A stretch of DNA of 64,000 nucleotides from Methylobacterium sp. BTF04 (GCF_010692745.1 NZ_JAAHTB010000018.1:1-64000); one strand, 5' to 3'. Numbered from the stretch's first letter, positions 27,912 through 37,493 are shown. The notes: generated by a model not told the origin, from the sequence alone. Numbers and translations: made by a program.

Positions 27912-28553
27912 ATGACGCTCGTCCCCGACACGCCGTCACGCCTCATCGTGATCCATCCGCTCATCGTGCGGATCACCCATTGGATCAATGCGGTGGCGGT
28001 GTTCTGCATGCTGTTCAGTGGCTGGGCGATCTACAACGCGTCGCCGTTCTTCCCCTTCGAATTTCCGAAATGGGCGACGCTCGGCGGCTGGCTCGGCGGG
28101 GCGCTGGCCTGGCACTTTGCGGCGATGTGGCTGTTTGCGCTGAACGGCCTCGCCTACACCCTCTACGGCCTGTTCGCCCGCCACTTTTCGCGGACCTTCT
28201 TTCCCGTGAGCCCGGCCGCCGTGTGGCGCGATGCGCGGGCGGCCTTGCGTCTGCGGCTCGCCCACCGGCTCGGGCAGTACAACGCGGTGCAGCGCCTCGC
28301 CTACGTGGTGGCGTTCCTGCTCGGGATTCTCCTCCTCGCCTCCGGCCTCGCTTTGTGGAAGCCGGTCCAGTTCCAGAGCCTGGCTGGCCTGTTCGGTGGT
28401 TACGAATGGGCGCGTCGGGTGCACTTCATAGCGATGTCGGGCCTCGTCGGCTTCATTCTTCTCCACCTCGCCCTGGTTCTGATCGTGCCGAGCACCCTCG
28501 TGGCGATGATCACCGGCCGCGCCCGCGTGACAACGGCGGAGACCCGACCATGA
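27912..28553 (+). CDS. Cytochrome b561/b-type membrane subunit
   Basis: A 213-residue membrane protein of the bacterial cytochrome b561/YedZ-like b-type class. Candidate haem-ligand histidines include HPLIVRITHWIN near the start, WHFAAMW, and HFIAMSGL.GFILLHLAL in the later helices. Four to five transmembrane segments are visible. It should carry electrons between the quinone pool and the enzyme encoded immediately downstream; the stop and the next start overlap (ATGA), which indicates translational coupling. No ribosome site of note precedes the ATG. Confidence 0.88.
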   Translation: MTLVPDTPSRLIVIHPLIVRITHWINAVAVFCMLFSGWAIYNASPFFPFEFPKWATLGGWLGGALAWHFAAMWLFALNGLAYTLYGLFARHFSRTFFPVSPAAVWRDARAALRLRLAHRLGQYNAVQRLAYVVAFLLGILLLASGLALWKPVQFQSLAGLFGGYEWARRVHFIAMSGLVGFILLHLALVLIVPSTLVAMITGRARVTTAETRP

Positions 28554-29329
28554 CCCGCGATCCCGAGACCGCCGCCCGCCTCAAGGCCCTGCGCCGCGAC
28601 ATCGAACCGGATCTGGTCAAGCTGGAGCGGCGGACGCTGCTGCGTTCGGGCCTGTCCCTCGGCGCGCTCACCCTGCTCTCGGGCTGCGACCTCTCCACCG
28701 GCTCCAACGGCAACGTTGCCGATCGGGTGCTGTGGGCGATGTCGAAGTTTAACGACCGGGTCCAGGGTTGGCTGTTCGACCCGAACACCCTGGCGCCGAC
28801 CTACCCGGCCTCGATGATCGATACGCCGTTCCGCTTCAATGCCTTCTATCCGCCCGACAACATCCCCGATGTCGAAGGCGCCGACTGGAAGCTCGACGTC
28901 TCGGGCCTCGTCGCCGACAAGGCGCCGTGGACCCTGGCGAAGCTGCGCACCCTCCCCCAGGAAAGCCAGATCACCCGCCACATCTGCATCGAGGGCTGGA
29001 GCCAGATCGGGCAATGGAGCGGGGTGCCGCTCAAGACCTTCCTGGAGCGGATCGGCGCCGACCTGACTGCGAAGTATGTCGGCTTCAAATGCGCCGACCG
29101 CTATTACGGCAGCCTCGACATGCCGAGCGCCCTGCACCCGCAGACCATCCTCGCGCTCGACTTCGCCGGCAAGGAACTCGCACCGGAATACGGCTATCCG
29201 CTCCGGGTGCGCGTCCCGACGAAGCTCGGCTTCAAGAGCCCGAAATACATCGCCAGCGTCTTTGTCACCAACGACTATCCGGGCGGCTACTGGGAGGACC
29301 AGGGCTACAACTGGTTCAGCGGGATCTGA
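28550..29329 (+). CDS. Tat-exported molybdopterin-dependent oxidoreductase
   Basis: A 259-residue SUOX/MsrP-fold catalytic subunit. The Tat-like signal ERRTLLRSGLSLGALTLLSGC contains twin arginines and a lipobox, so it may be lipid-anchored in the periplasm. The Mo-ligand cysteine is in ITRHICIEGWSQIGQWSG, the family's key segment; PRRV-type residues LRVRVPTKLGFKSPKYI follow. It is coupled to the cytochrome b gene. Relatives include MsrP-like sulfoxide reductases and sulphite-oxidase-like enzymes; the substrate is unknown. The gene ends about 100 bases before the HIT gene. Confidence 0.9.
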   Translation: MTRDPETAARLKALRRDIEPDLVKLERRTLLRSGLSLGALTLLSGCDLSTGSNGNVADRVLWAMSKFNDRVQGWLFDPNTLAPTYPASMIDTPFRFNAFYPPDNIPDVEGADWKLDVSGLVADKAPWTLAKLRTLPQESQITRHICIEGWSQIGQWSGVPLKTFLERIGADLTAKYVGFKCADRYYGSLDMPSALHPQTILALDFAGKELAPEYGYPLRVRVPTKLGFKSPKYIASVFVTNDYPGGYWEDQGYNWFSGI

Positions 29330-29428
29330 CCTGCGCGGGTCTGCCGATCCGGTTTCCGAGACGCACCGTGGTGCCGTCGATGGTTGCCCCCTCGCATCGG
29401 CACGGCTTCCGCTCTACGTAGCCGAGCG

Positions 29429-29845
29429 ATGAGCACCGACTTCACCCTCGATCCGACGCTGGCCGCCGACACCGTCCATGTCGGTGATCTCGCCTTGTGC
29501 AGCGTATTGCTGATGGACGATGCCCGGTTTCCCTGGCTGATCCTGGTGCCGCGCCGCCCCGGCGCCAGCGAGATCACCGATCTGGCTCCGGAGGACGCCC
29601 ACGCCCTGATGGACGAGATGCGGATCGCCACCCGGGTGATGCTGGACCTCGCCAAACCCGACAAGGTCAACGTCGCTGCCCTCGGCAATGTCGTGCCCCA
29701 GCTCCATGTCCACGTGATCGGCCGCTTCCTGTCCGATCCGGCCTGGCCGAAGCCGATCTGGGGCATCGGCACGCCGACCCCCTACCCACTCCATGCCCGC
29801 GCCCAGATGATCGAGCGCATCGGCGCCCTGTTCGCGGCAGCCTGA
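29429..29845 (+). CDS. HIT-family protein
   Basis: A 138-residue histidine-triad fold protein. The triad site reads NVVPQLHVHVIGRF, so the first histidine of the canonical H-x-H-x-H is glutamine while the second and third remain. FPWLILVPRR, N in KVNVAALGN, and the conserved helix DEMRIATRVML fit the fold. HIT proteins hydrolyse nucleotide phosphoramidates and adenylates; the family nucleophile is the middle or third histidine, which is kept. The ATG at 29429 is preferred on family length. It is followed three bases later by nudC. Confidence 0.86.
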   Translation: MSTDFTLDPTLAADTVHVGDLALCSVLLMDDARFPWLILVPRRPGASEITDLAPEDAHALMDEMRIATRVMLDLAKPDKVNVAALGNVVPQLHVHVIGRFLSDPAWPKPIWGIGTPTPYPLHARAQMIERIGALFAAA

Positions 29846-29848
29846 GCG

Positions 29849-30754
29849 ATGGCCGATCCCCTCGACGCTCTCGGCTATGCCCACAGCCGGCTCGTGCGCC
29901 ATTCGGCGGAGAGCCCCGAGGCCGTGCCGGCCACCGACGATCCGGGCGCGCGCCTCGTGGTGCTGGCCGGCGATCGCATCGTCGTCACGGCCGGCACGGC
30001 GCTTCTCACGCCGGAGCAGGCGGCGCGGGCCGACCAGCGCAGCGTCACGCTCTACCTCGGCCGTCTCGATGGCCGGCCGGTCTTCGCCGTCGCGGTTCCG
30101 GCGGAGATGGCCGAGACCTATGAGGCCGATCCGGCCTTCCGCGCCATCGACCTGCGCAGCCTCGCCGCCGAGGGCGTCGTCGCGTCTCACGAACTCGGGC
30201 TTTTGGCCACGGGCAAGTCGATCCTCGCCTGGCATGCACGCCACCGCTTCTGCGCCAATTGCGGTGCGGCCACCACCCTCGCCGCCGGCGGCTTCCGCCG
30301 GGAATGCCCGGCCTGCGAGACGCATCATTTCCCGCGAACCGACCCGGTGGTGATCATGCTGATCCGGCGCGGGGATACCTGTCTGCTCGGCCGCTCGCCG
30401 CGGTTCAAGGAGGACATGTATTCCTGCCTCGCCGGCTTCCTCGAGCCCGGCGAGACCATCGAGGATGCCGTGCGTCGCGAGACCTTCGAGGAGGTCGGGA
30501 TTCGCGTCGGCACGGTCGCCTACCACGCCTCGCAGCCCTGGCCGTTCCCGTCCTCCCTGATGATCGGCTGCATCGCCGACGCCCTCGACGAGACCATCGT
30601 CATCGACCCGGTGGAACTGGCCGACGCGCGCTGGTTCTCGCGCGAGGCGGTGGCGGCGATGATCGCGGGGAACCACCAAGCGGGTCTGAGCGTGCCGCCC
30701 CCCATGGCCATCGCGCACACGCTGATGCGGGCGTTCGTGGAGGAGCGGGTTTAG
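29849..30754 (+). CDS. nudC: NAD(+) diphosphatase NudC
   Basis: A 301-residue NudC. It cleaves NADH or NAD to NMN(H) and AMP and, in known cases, removes the NAD cap from RNA 5' ends. The zinc ribbon is CANCG...CPAC. The Nudix box GFLEPGETIEDAVRRETFEEVGIRV has all catalytic glutamates, and SQPWPFPSSLM is the NudC-specific motif. An acidic N-terminal domain precedes the zinc ribbon. It lies three bases after the HIT gene, so the two nucleotide-linked hydrolase genes probably share a transcript. Confidence 0.94.
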   Translation: MADPLDALGYAHSRLVRHSAESPEAVPATDDPGARLVVLAGDRIVVTAGTALLTPEQAARADQRSVTLYLGRLDGRPVFAVAVPAEMAETYEADPAFRAIDLRSLAAEGVVASHELGLLATGKSILAWHARHRFCANCGAATTLAAGGFRRECPACETHHFPRTDPVVIMLIRRGDTCLLGRSPRFKEDMYSCLAGFLEPGETIEDAVRRETFEEVGIRVGTVAYHASQPWPFPSSLMIGCIADALDETIVIDPVELADARWFSREAVAAMIAGNHQAGLSVPPPMAIAHTLMRAFVEERV

Positions 30755-30788
30755 GCGACCGACCCCGGACGCGGATGCCGCCCCTGGC

Positions 30789-31901
30789 TTAAAAGCGCCG
30801 GCTGGCGCCGAGATCCTTTCCGCTTCCCGCGCGGCAGCACGTCTTGTCCACGTCGATGATGGCCGGCGCGAAGGCCTGAGACGCCTCCTGGGGTAGGTTG
30901 TGACCGATGCCGCCCGTGAGGGTCCGGTGGCTGTAGGGGCCGGAGAACTTGCCCGCATAGGCCGCCGGCGCCGGGTGCGAGGCGCCATTGGCATCGCCTT
31001 CGAGGGTAATCGTCGGCACGGTGATCATCGGGGCGCCGGCCAGACGCTGTTCCAGGGCGTCGTAATGCGGATCGCTCTCGGCCAGCCCCAGCCGCCAGCG
31101 GTAATTGTGGATCACGATCGCGACGTGATCGGGATTGGCGAAGGCCAGGGCGGATCGGTCGAACGTGGCATCGTCGAAAGTCCATTGCGGCGACGCGCTC
31201 TGCCAGATGAGCTTTGCAAAATCGTTCCGGTTGGCCTCGTAGCCGAGACGCCCGCGCTCCGTCGCGAAGTAGAACTGGTACCACCACGCCAGTTCCGCCT
31301 GCGGTGGCAAAGGCGCCTTGTTGGCCTCCTGATTGCTGATCAGATAGCCGCTCACCGAGACCATGGCCTTGCAGCGCTCCGGCCACAGCGCTGCCACGAC
31401 ATTGGCCGTACGCGCACCCCAATCGAAGCCGCCGATGACCGCCTTCGGGATCGCCAGCGCATCCATCAACGCGACGAGGTCGGCGGCCAGGACCGATTGC
31501 TGACCGTTGCGGAGCGTGTCACCGGAGCGGAAGCGCGTCGTGCCGTAGCCGCGCAGATACGGCACGATCACCCGATACCCGGCCGCTGCCAGCACGGGCG
31601 CGACATCGACGAAACTGTGGATGTCGTAGGGCCAGCCGTGCAGGAGGAGGACGGCCGGACCATCCGCCGAGCCCACTTCCGCATAGCCGACGTTCAACGG
31701 CCCCGCATCGATCTGCTTGAGGGCCGCGAAGCCGGTGGACGGGTTCGGGCCGGCCGCGAGCAGGGGGTTGGGTTGCGGCGTGGCACTACGCGCTGCCACC
31801 GTTCCGGCCAGGCCGAACGGCAGCGCCGCCGTGAGGGCCGCGCCCCCGCAGAAGCTGCGACGGGTCCCATCGATCCGCCCCTGCGCCGCGATGATGCTCA
31901 T
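30789..31901 (-). CDS. Tat-exported alpha/beta hydrolase, epoxide-hydrolase-like
   Basis: A 370-residue alpha/beta hydrolase. A Tat-type signal (TRRSFCGGAALTAALPFGLAG) precedes the fold. HGWPYDIHSF is the oxyanion segment; the nucleophile elbow GGFDWGART has Asp, as in epoxide hydrolases and haloalkane dehalogenases; LEGDANGAS likely carries the acid, and GGIGHNLPQEA the histidine. The ATG at 31901 has GAGGAG seven bases upstream, fixing the start well inside a longer frame. The protein would act in the periplasm. No substrate or neighbouring pathway is evident. Divergent from dnaE2. Confidence 0.87.
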   Translation of the reverse strand: MSIIAAQGRIDGTRRSFCGGAALTAALPFGLAGTVAARSATPQPNPLLAAGPNPSTGFAALKQIDAGPLNVGYAEVGSADGPAVLLLHGWPYDIHSFVDVAPVLAAAGYRVIVPYLRGYGTTRFRSGDTLRNGQQSVLAADLVALMDALAIPKAVIGGFDWGARTANVVAALWPERCKAMVSVSGYLISNQEANKAPLPPQAELAWWYQFYFATERGRLGYEANRNDFAKLIWQSASPQWTFDDATFDRSALAFANPDHVAIVIHNYRWRLGLAESDPHYDALEQRLAGAPMITVPTITLEGDANGASHPAPAAYAGKFSGPYSHRTLTGGIGHNLPQEASQAFAPAIIDVDKTCCRAGSGKDLGASRRF

Positions 31902-32228
31902 CGTCAGTCTCCTCGGCTTCTCGATCGCGGTGAGATGACGGTCGGATCCGCGCTGCCGGCCGACTGCATTCGGATCGAATTTGTGAGATTTTGTGCGTTT
32001 TGATGGGCTTTCGGTTTCGAATTTGTCGATGATTCTTTGGGCCATGACAGCATGGGCCCGTCTCGATGCCATTGCACGTCTGGGACACAGTTCGGGAAAT
32101 CCGGTCGGATTGGCTCCGTTCGCGGTACCTGCGCGCGCGGGTCGCTTTGACTCCTTGCGCAATGACGGCATTCCTAACCGAGGAATATCTCGATTCCTTC
32201 GAACCGGGATGCACGCGGCGAACCGGGC
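31902..32228. other. Divergent promoter region, hydrolase and dnaE2
   Basis: 327 bases without a gene. An AT-rich patch at about 31975-32045 likely holds the hydrolase promoter. I looked for an alphaproteobacterial LexA box (GTTC-N7-GTTC or GAAC-N7-GAAC) for dnaE2 and found no full match. Confidence 0.4.
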
Positions 32229-35200
32229 ATGGACACACCGACCACAGGCACGCCCGATCCGGTATCGGCCTATGCGGAGTTGGCCGTCACCACGAATTTC
32301 TCGTTCCTGCACGGCGCCTCGCATCCGCAGGAGATGGTGGCGCGCGCAGCCGAACTCGGCTTAGCGGCCATCGGGATCGCCGACCGCAACACTTTGGCGG
32401 GCGTGGTGCGCGCACATGCGGAAGCCAAGCGTCTCGCGGGCGAGAACACCCCGGTCCGCTTCCTGCCCGGCGTGCGCCTCGTCACCGAAGACGGGTTCGA
32501 GATCATCGCCTATCCGACGGACCGGCCCGCCTATGGCCGCCTGTGCCGGCTGCTCACCGCAGGCAACCGCCGCTCCGTAAAAGGCGAATGCCGTTTCGGT
32601 TTCGCCGAGATGCTGGACGCCTGCGAAGGCCAGATGCTGATCGCGATTCCGCCGGAAGATCCGTGCGCGTTCGACGCGTTCGAAACGCGGCTGGCGATCG
32701 TGGCCGATCATGCCCCGGGCCGGGTCAGCCTCGCCGGGAGTCATCGCCGCCGCGGCGACGAGCGGCGGCGTCTGGGACTTCTCGCGGAACTCGGAACCCG
32801 CGTCGGCGCGCCTCTGGTGGCGGTGTCGGACGCGCTCTACCACCACCCTGCGCGCAGGCCGTTGCAGGACATCGTCACCTGTATCCGCGAGGGCTGCACC
32901 CTGGATCGGGCCGGTTATCGGCTGGAGCCCAACGCCGAGCGCCACCTGAAGCCAGCAGCCGAGATGGCGCGCCTGTTCGCCGACCACCCGGCCGCCTTGG
33001 CGCGCGCGACCGAGATCGCGGAGGCCTGCGACTTCTCGCTGTCGGAACTCATCTACGAATATCCGGACGAGCCGGTCCCGCCCGGCTTCACCGCTCAAGC
33101 CTATCTGACCGACCGGGTCTGGCACCGCGCGCAATGGCGCTATCCCGATGGCATTCCAGAACAAATCGTGAACACAATCGTCGAGGAGCTGCAACTCATC
33201 GCGAAAATGGACTACGCGCGCTACTTCCTCACCCTGTTCGACATCGTCGAATTCGCGCGCGACAAGGGCATCCTGTGCCAGGGCCGCGGGTCGGCCGCCA
33301 ATTCGGTGGTCTGCTACTGCCTCGGCATCACAGCCGTGGACCCGACCAAAATCCGGCTGCTGTTTGCCCGCTTCATCTCAGAGAACCGAGCGGAGCCGCC
33401 CGACATCGACGTCGATTTCGAGCATGAGCGGCGCGAGGAGGTGATCCAGTACCTCTACGACCGCTACGGCCGGGACCGCGCCGCGATCTGCGCCACGGTG
33501 ATCCATTACCGTCCGCGCAGCGCCATCCGCGAGGTCGGCAAGGTGCTGGGCCTCACCCCCGACATCACCGGTGTGATGGCCGACACGGTATGGGGCTCCT
33601 GGGGCGACGGGCTGCCCGACGCGCATATCGTCCAGGCCGGGCTCGACCCGAAGAATCCGGGCATCCGGCAGGCCCTCGACCTCGCCCATGGCTTGATCGG
33701 CTTCCCGCGCCACCTGTCGCAGCATGTCGGCGGGTTCGTGCTCACGCGCGGACGCCTCGACGAAACGGTTCCGGTGGGCAACGGCGCCATGCCGGACCGC
33801 ACCTTCATTGAGTGGGACAAGGACGACATCGATACCCTCGGCCTGATGAAGGTCGATGTTCTGGCCCTCGGCATGCTGAGCTGCCTGCGCCGCGGGGTCG
33901 ACTTCCTGCGCAAGGATTACGGCCTCGACTACCCGACGCTGGCCGACCTGCCGTCCGAGGAGCCGGACGTCTACGCGATGCTGTCGAAGGCCGATTCCGT
34001 GGGCGTGTTCCAGGTCGAGAGCCGGGCGCAGATGTCGATGCTGCCGCGGCTCAAGCCGACGGAATTCTACGACCTCGTGGTGCAGGTGGCGATCGTCCGC
34101 CCGGGCCCGATCCAGGGCGACATGGTGCATCCCTACCTGCGCCGGCGCTCGGGCGATGAGCCCGTGATCTACCCCTCCCCGGCGCCCGAGCACGGGCCGG
34201 CCAACGAGTTGGAGGCGGTGCTCAAGCGGACCTACGGCGTGCCGCTATTCCAGGAACACGCGATGCAGATCGCGATCACGGCGGCCGGTTTCCTTCCGTC
34301 CGAGGCCGACGGCCTGCGCCGGGCGATGGCGACCTTCCGGCACAACGGCCAGATCGTGAATTTCCGCACCAAATTCGTCGAGGGCATGGTGGCACGCGGC
34401 TACCCGCGCGATTTCACCGAGCGCTGCTTCAAGCAGATCGAGGGGTTTTCTACCTACGGCTTTCCGGAAAGCCACGCGGCCAGCTTCGCGTTGCTGGTCT
34501 ACGCCTCGGCCTGGATGAAATGCCGGCACCCCGACGTCTTCCTCGCCGCGATCCTCAATTCCCAGCCGATGGGCTTCTATCGGCCGGCCCAGCTGGTGCG
34601 CGATGCCCGCGCCCACGGCGTCGAGGTGCGCGGGGTCGACGTGAATGCCAGCGACTGGGATTGCACCCTGGAGCCGTCTCGCCTGCCCCCGCCCCCCGGC
34701 GTCGAGCGGCGTTTCGCCGTGCGGCTCGGCCTGAGACAGGTCAGTGGAGTGCCGGGCGCCGCCATGCGCCGCCTCGTGGCCCTGCGGGGTAACGGATACG
34801 CCACCATCGAGGGTCTGCAGGCGGCCCTCGCCCTGCCGCGCAACGCCCTCGAACGCCTGGCCGAAGCCGACGCCTTCCGCTCCCTCGACCTCGACCGACG
34901 CGCGGCCCTGTGGGCCGTGCGGACCCTGGAGGGAACCGCGAGCCGCAAGGCCGCACAGCGCAATGCGACGGACCGGCGCGCCCACCTTCTGGAGGCGCCG
35001 CTGCCGCTCTTCGCCTTCCATGCCGACGACGGCCTGTTTCGGGCCGAGCCGGCGGTGGCCCTGCCGGTCATGCGCTCCTCGGAGCACGTGGCGGAGGATT
35101 ATGCCGCCACCGGACTCTCGCTCAAGGGCCATCCGGTGGCGTTCTTCCGGGCGCGCCTCGCCCGGATCGGCGCGATCCCCACCCGCGACCATCATGACGT

Positions 35201-35564
35201 AAGCCTGGTGCCCGGCAACGCCCGCGTCACCGTGGCGGGCCTCGTGCTCACCCGCCAACGCCCCGGCACGGCGCGTGGGACGGTGTTCCTGACCCTGGAG
35301 GACGAAACCGGCATCGCCAACGTCATCGTCTGGGCCAAGGTGTTCGAGGCCAACCGTGCGGTGGCGATGGGCGCGCGCTTCCTGGCCGTGCGCGGGCGGG
35401 TGCAGCGACAGGGCCTCGTCGTCCATCTCCTGGCCGAGCGCTTTCGCGACCTGTCGCCGGAGTTGCGCTCCCTGCGCGAGGGCGGGCTACCCCTGCCGCC
35501 CGAGACCAACGATTTCGGCGCACCGCCGGACCGGCGGGTCTATCGCAGCCGGGATTTCTATTGA
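32229..35564 (+). CDS. dnaE2: Error-prone DNA polymerase DnaE2 (ImuC)
   Basis: A 1111-residue C-family polymerase of the DnaE2 class, normal length. The PHP domain opens with [10 protein letters not shown]; the active-site aspartates are in [12 protein letters not shown] at ~residue 390; an HhH segment and C-terminal OB domain follow ([27 protein letters not shown]). It supports mutagenic lesion bypass with ImuA and ImuB, normally encoded just upstream. Here imuA and imuB are absent; a divergent hydrolase gene stands in that place. The stop overlaps the next frame, but the downstream small gene probably starts later. The ribosome site is not strong. Confidence 0.94.
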   Translation: MDTPTTGTPDPVSAYAELAVTTNFSFLHGASHPQEMVARAAELGLAAIGIADRNTLAGVVRAHAEAKRLAGENTPVRFLPGVRLVTEDGFEIIAYPTDRPAYGRLCRLLTAGNRRSVKGECRFGFAEMLDACEGQMLIAIPPEDPCAFDAFETRLAIVADHAPGRVSLAGSHRRRGDERRRLGLLAELGTRVGAPLVAVSDALYHHPARRPLQDIVTCIREGCTLDRAGYRLEPNAERHLKPAAEMARLFADHPAALARATEIAEACDFSLSELIYEYPDEPVPPGFTAQAYLTDRVWHRAQWRYPDGIPEQIVNTIVEELQLIAKMDYARYFLTLFDIVEFARDKGILCQGRGSAANSVVCYCLGITAVDPTKIRLLFARFISENRAEPPDIDVDFEHERREEVIQYLYDRYGRDRAAICATVIHYRPRSAIREVGKVLGLTPDITGVMADTVWGSWGDGLPDAHIVQAGLDPKNPGIRQALDLAHGLIGFPRHLSQHVGGFVLTRGRLDETVPVGNGAMPDRTFIEWDKDDIDTLGLMKVDVLALGMLSCLRRGVDFLRKDYGLDYPTLADLPSEEPDVYAMLSKADSVGVFQVESRAQMSMLPRLKPTEFYDLVVQVAIVRPGPIQGDMVHPYLRRRSGDEPVIYPSPAPEHGPANELEAVLKRTYGVPLFQEHAMQIAITAAGFLPSEADGLRRAMATFRHNGQIVNFRTKFVEGMVARGYPRDFTERCFKQIEGFSTYGFPESHAASFALLVYASAWMKCRHPDVFLAAILNSQPMGFYRPAQLVRDARAHGVEVRGVDVNASDWDCTLEPSRLPPPPGVERRFAVRLGLRQVSGVPGAAMRRLVALRGNGYATIEGLQAALALPRNALERLAEADAFRSLDLDRRAALWAVRTLEGTASRKAAQRNATDRRAHLLEAPLPLFAFHADDGLFRAEPAVALPVMRSSEHVAEDYAATGLSLKGHPVAFFRARLARIGAIPTRDHHDVSLVPGNARVTVAGLVLTRQRPGTARGTVFLTLEDETGIANVIVWAKVFEANRAVAMGARFLAVRGRVQRQGLVVHLLAERFRDLSPELRSLREGGLPLPPETNDFGAPPDRRVYRSRDFY

Positions 35565-35608
35565 TGGTGGGCCTCGACACGGACGAGAGGCTCCACGAGA
35601 GTGCGGCC

Positions 35609-36052
35609 ATGCTTCGCTCAACCCTCGCCGCCCTCCTCCTCATCACCGCCGGTGCCGCCCGGGCCGCCGACGAGTGCGATGGGCTCGCCGCCCAGGTCGC
35701 CGCATCCATCGGCGCCAAGGTGGGCAAGCGTCAGGGGCCGAGCATCGACATTCGGGTGCCGGGCGGGATCAAGATCGACCTCACTTGCCGGGCCGAGCCC
35801 ATCGTCCAGGCGGCCTCCAGCGATCCGACGCCCTCGGCGGCGTATTTTCAGGATCTCGCCATCGCGGGGCAGGCCGTGGTCGGCGACAGCGCGAGCGCGG
35901 TGCAGGCGGCCATCGCCAAGGCTCACGCCACGGCGCTGAGCGAGGGGCGCAAATCCTTCATCCAGCAGAACGGCTGGTCGGCCAGTTGCTACACCGACCG
36001 CGCCGGCGCGATCCGCACCCTGTGCTCGGTGGGGCGCATCCCGCCGGAGTGA
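35609..36052 (+). CDS. Small exported hypothetical protein
   Basis: A 147-residue protein with a signal peptide (MLRSTLAALLLITAGAARAAD). The mature part has four cysteines (DECDG, LTCRAE, SASCYTD, RTLCSVG), probably in two disulphides, and predicted alpha/beta content. No family is recognised. A start at 35564 that would overlap the dnaE2 stop is possible but would put 15 odd residues before the signal. It trails dnaE2 in the same direction, and could be cotranscribed. Confidence 0.65.
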   Translation: MLRSTLAALLLITAGAARAADECDGLAAQVAASIGAKVGKRQGPSIDIRVPGGIKIDLTCRAEPIVQAASSDPTPSAAYFQDLAIAGQAVVGDSASAVQAAIAKAHATALSEGRKSFIQQNGWSASCYTDRAGAIRTLCSVGRIPPE

Positions 36053-36086
36053 GGGAGTGGGCAGACCCGCCCCCCTCGCGAAAGAA

Positions 36087-36626
36087 TTAATACTCGATCA
36101 CGTCTTCCAGGGCGTAGTGCTTCACCGTCTTGCGGTTGGCGATGAGTTCGTCGATGGACGGCTCGTTCTTCATCGCCCGCGCGATGGCGAGCTTCGTCGC
36201 CTCGTAGTTGGTGCGGTAGAGGTCCTTGCGGTCGAGGGACTCGTCCTCGGCGCAGCGCGGGTCGAGCCAGATCATGATGATCATGCACAGGTCGTCGAGG
36301 CCGTCCTTCGGAAGCACGCCTTCGATGACGCAGTCGATGATGGCATCGCCCGTGGCGGCCTGGACCACGCCGCCGAGGAGCTCGACATACTCGGCGGTGT
36401 GGATCGTGGCCTTGGTGGTCATCATCGTCGACGGCCGCACGAGCTGGTTGAGGTCGCGCACCACGAACATCCGGGTATGGCCCTGGACCTGACCCATCAT
36501 GCCGGCGAAGGCGTGGCCCGCCGGGCCGCGGGTGGAGCCGATGAGCACCTCCGGCATGGCGTCGGTGTACTGACCTTCGGCGGCGAGTACGGTCGCCTCG
36601 CCGGTGCGGAACCAGATTTCGGACAT
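36087..36626 (-). CDS. fae: Formaldehyde-activating enzyme (Fae) homologue
   Basis: A 179-residue Fae-family protein. Canonical Fae condenses formaldehyde with tetrahydromethanopterin in methylotrophs. Conserved parts are IGSTRGPAGHAFAGMMG, PSTMMTTKATIHTAE, GVLPKDGLDDLCMIIMIWLDP and TNYEATKLAIARAMKNEPSIDELIANRK. The proposed acid-base histidine of Fae (in AHIDLIIG) aligns with DAMPEVLIG here, so it is missing; this places it with the divergent Fae2/Fae3-type homologues of unknown role. GAGAGGA before the ATG supports the start. It has no one-carbon neighbours. Confidence 0.88.
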   Translation of the reverse strand: MSEIWFRTGEATVLAAEGQYTDAMPEVLIGSTRGPAGHAFAGMMGQVQGHTRMFVVRDLNQLVRPSTMMTTKATIHTAEYVELLGGVVQAATGDAIIDCVIEGVLPKDGLDDLCMIIMIWLDPRCAEDESLDRKDLYRTNYEATKLAIARAMKNEPSIDELIANRKTVKHYALEDVIEY

Positions 36627-36816
36627 GGAATCATCCTCTCGGGGAAGCGGCATCGTCCGGGCGGTCGCCGGGATGGATCGGGGCGCACAAACACCACCCG
36701 GCGGCACGGCGTCAATCGAGGCGGCGCGGCCACTGGCATCGTGGGGTGGGATCGGTCATGCAGGGCCGACGCGGCGGATCGGTTCGGGAATCGCACGCGA
36801 CGGGGGCATCGAGCCA

Positions 36817-37041
36817 ATGAGCGCAATGGGCACGAACCGAGACTGGAGCCTGTCGGTGGCGGCCGCAGCCGAGGGCGTGCGCCTTGAGATCGGCTTACCC
36901 AATCTCGATGGCAAGCCCGTCACGGCGATCCTCAGCCTCGACCGGGACGAGGCCCGCACCCTGGCACGCGCGCTCCTCGCCGCCTCAGGCGACGCGATGG
37001 AGCGGACGTTTCCACGGATGCCGGGAGCCGGCGATACTTAA
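36817..37041 (+). CDS. Small hypothetical protein (74 aa)
   Basis: A short frame from ATG 36817 (or 36826) producing NRDWSLSVAAAAEGVRLEIGLPNLDGKPVTAILSLDRDEARTLARALLAASGD. The beta-strand then helix pattern with a conserved-looking EIGLPNLDGKPVTAILSL looks like a real small fold. The ribosome site is modest. Its stop overlaps the end of the convergent lipoprotein gene by four bases. No family is recognised. Confidence 0.5.
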   Translation: MSAMGTNRDWSLSVAAAAEGVRLEIGLPNLDGKPVTAILSLDRDEARTLARALLAASGDAMERTFPRMPGAGDT

Positions 37042-37493
37042 AGCCCGACGCGGCTGCGGCCGGGCAGACGGGGCACCTTGGTGCCGCGCGGCTCGATCGG
37101 TGCGGCACAGCTATAGGCGAACTCGGTCTGGAGGTCGGTGAACACGGTCTCGCCGGTGATCCGGCAATCCTCGCGCACGGTCTCGTCGAGATAGGCGCGC
37201 GCCGCCTCGCGGAATCGCTTGGCGCGGGTCAAGGCCGGGTCGCCGCCGGCGAGGCGGTCGTCGATCCCGCAGCCGGTGATCTCGCGCAGGGAGTTGGAGA
37301 CGATCAGCATCTTGCGGAGGCGGCGCTGGTCGTAGACCTCGTAGGGGTCCTTGCAGCCGATGGTGACCACCTGCGGCGTCAGGCTGACATAGGTCTTCGA
37401 CAGATAGGCAAAGCCTGTGCAGCCCGAAACCAGGAGGCCGATCGCGGCGATGGCGGCCAATGGGCCGAGGGAGGGGCCGGTGAACCGGTACAC
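37038..37493 (-). CDS. Small lipoprotein, hypothetical
   Basis: A 151-residue protein with lipoprotein signal MYRFTGPSLGPLAAIAAIGLLVSGC, lipobox LVSGC. The mature domain has further cysteines (IGCKDP, TGCGIDD, EDCRI, YSCAAP). No family is recognised; it probably sits in the inner or outer membrane. The product is named only by its signal. Confidence 0.68.
   Translation of the reverse strand: MYRFTGPSLGPLAAIAAIGLLVSGCTGFAYLSKTYVSLTPQVVTIGCKDPYEVYDQRRLRKMLIVSNSLREITGCGIDDRLAGGDPALTRAKRFREAARAYLDETVREDCRITGETVFTDLQTEFAYSCAAPIEPRGTKVPRLPGRSRVGL

Noticed and set aside
32010-32228. LexA box for dnaE2
   Set aside because: Pairs of GAAC or GTTC exist but never with the seven-base spacing of the alphaproteobacterial SOS box.
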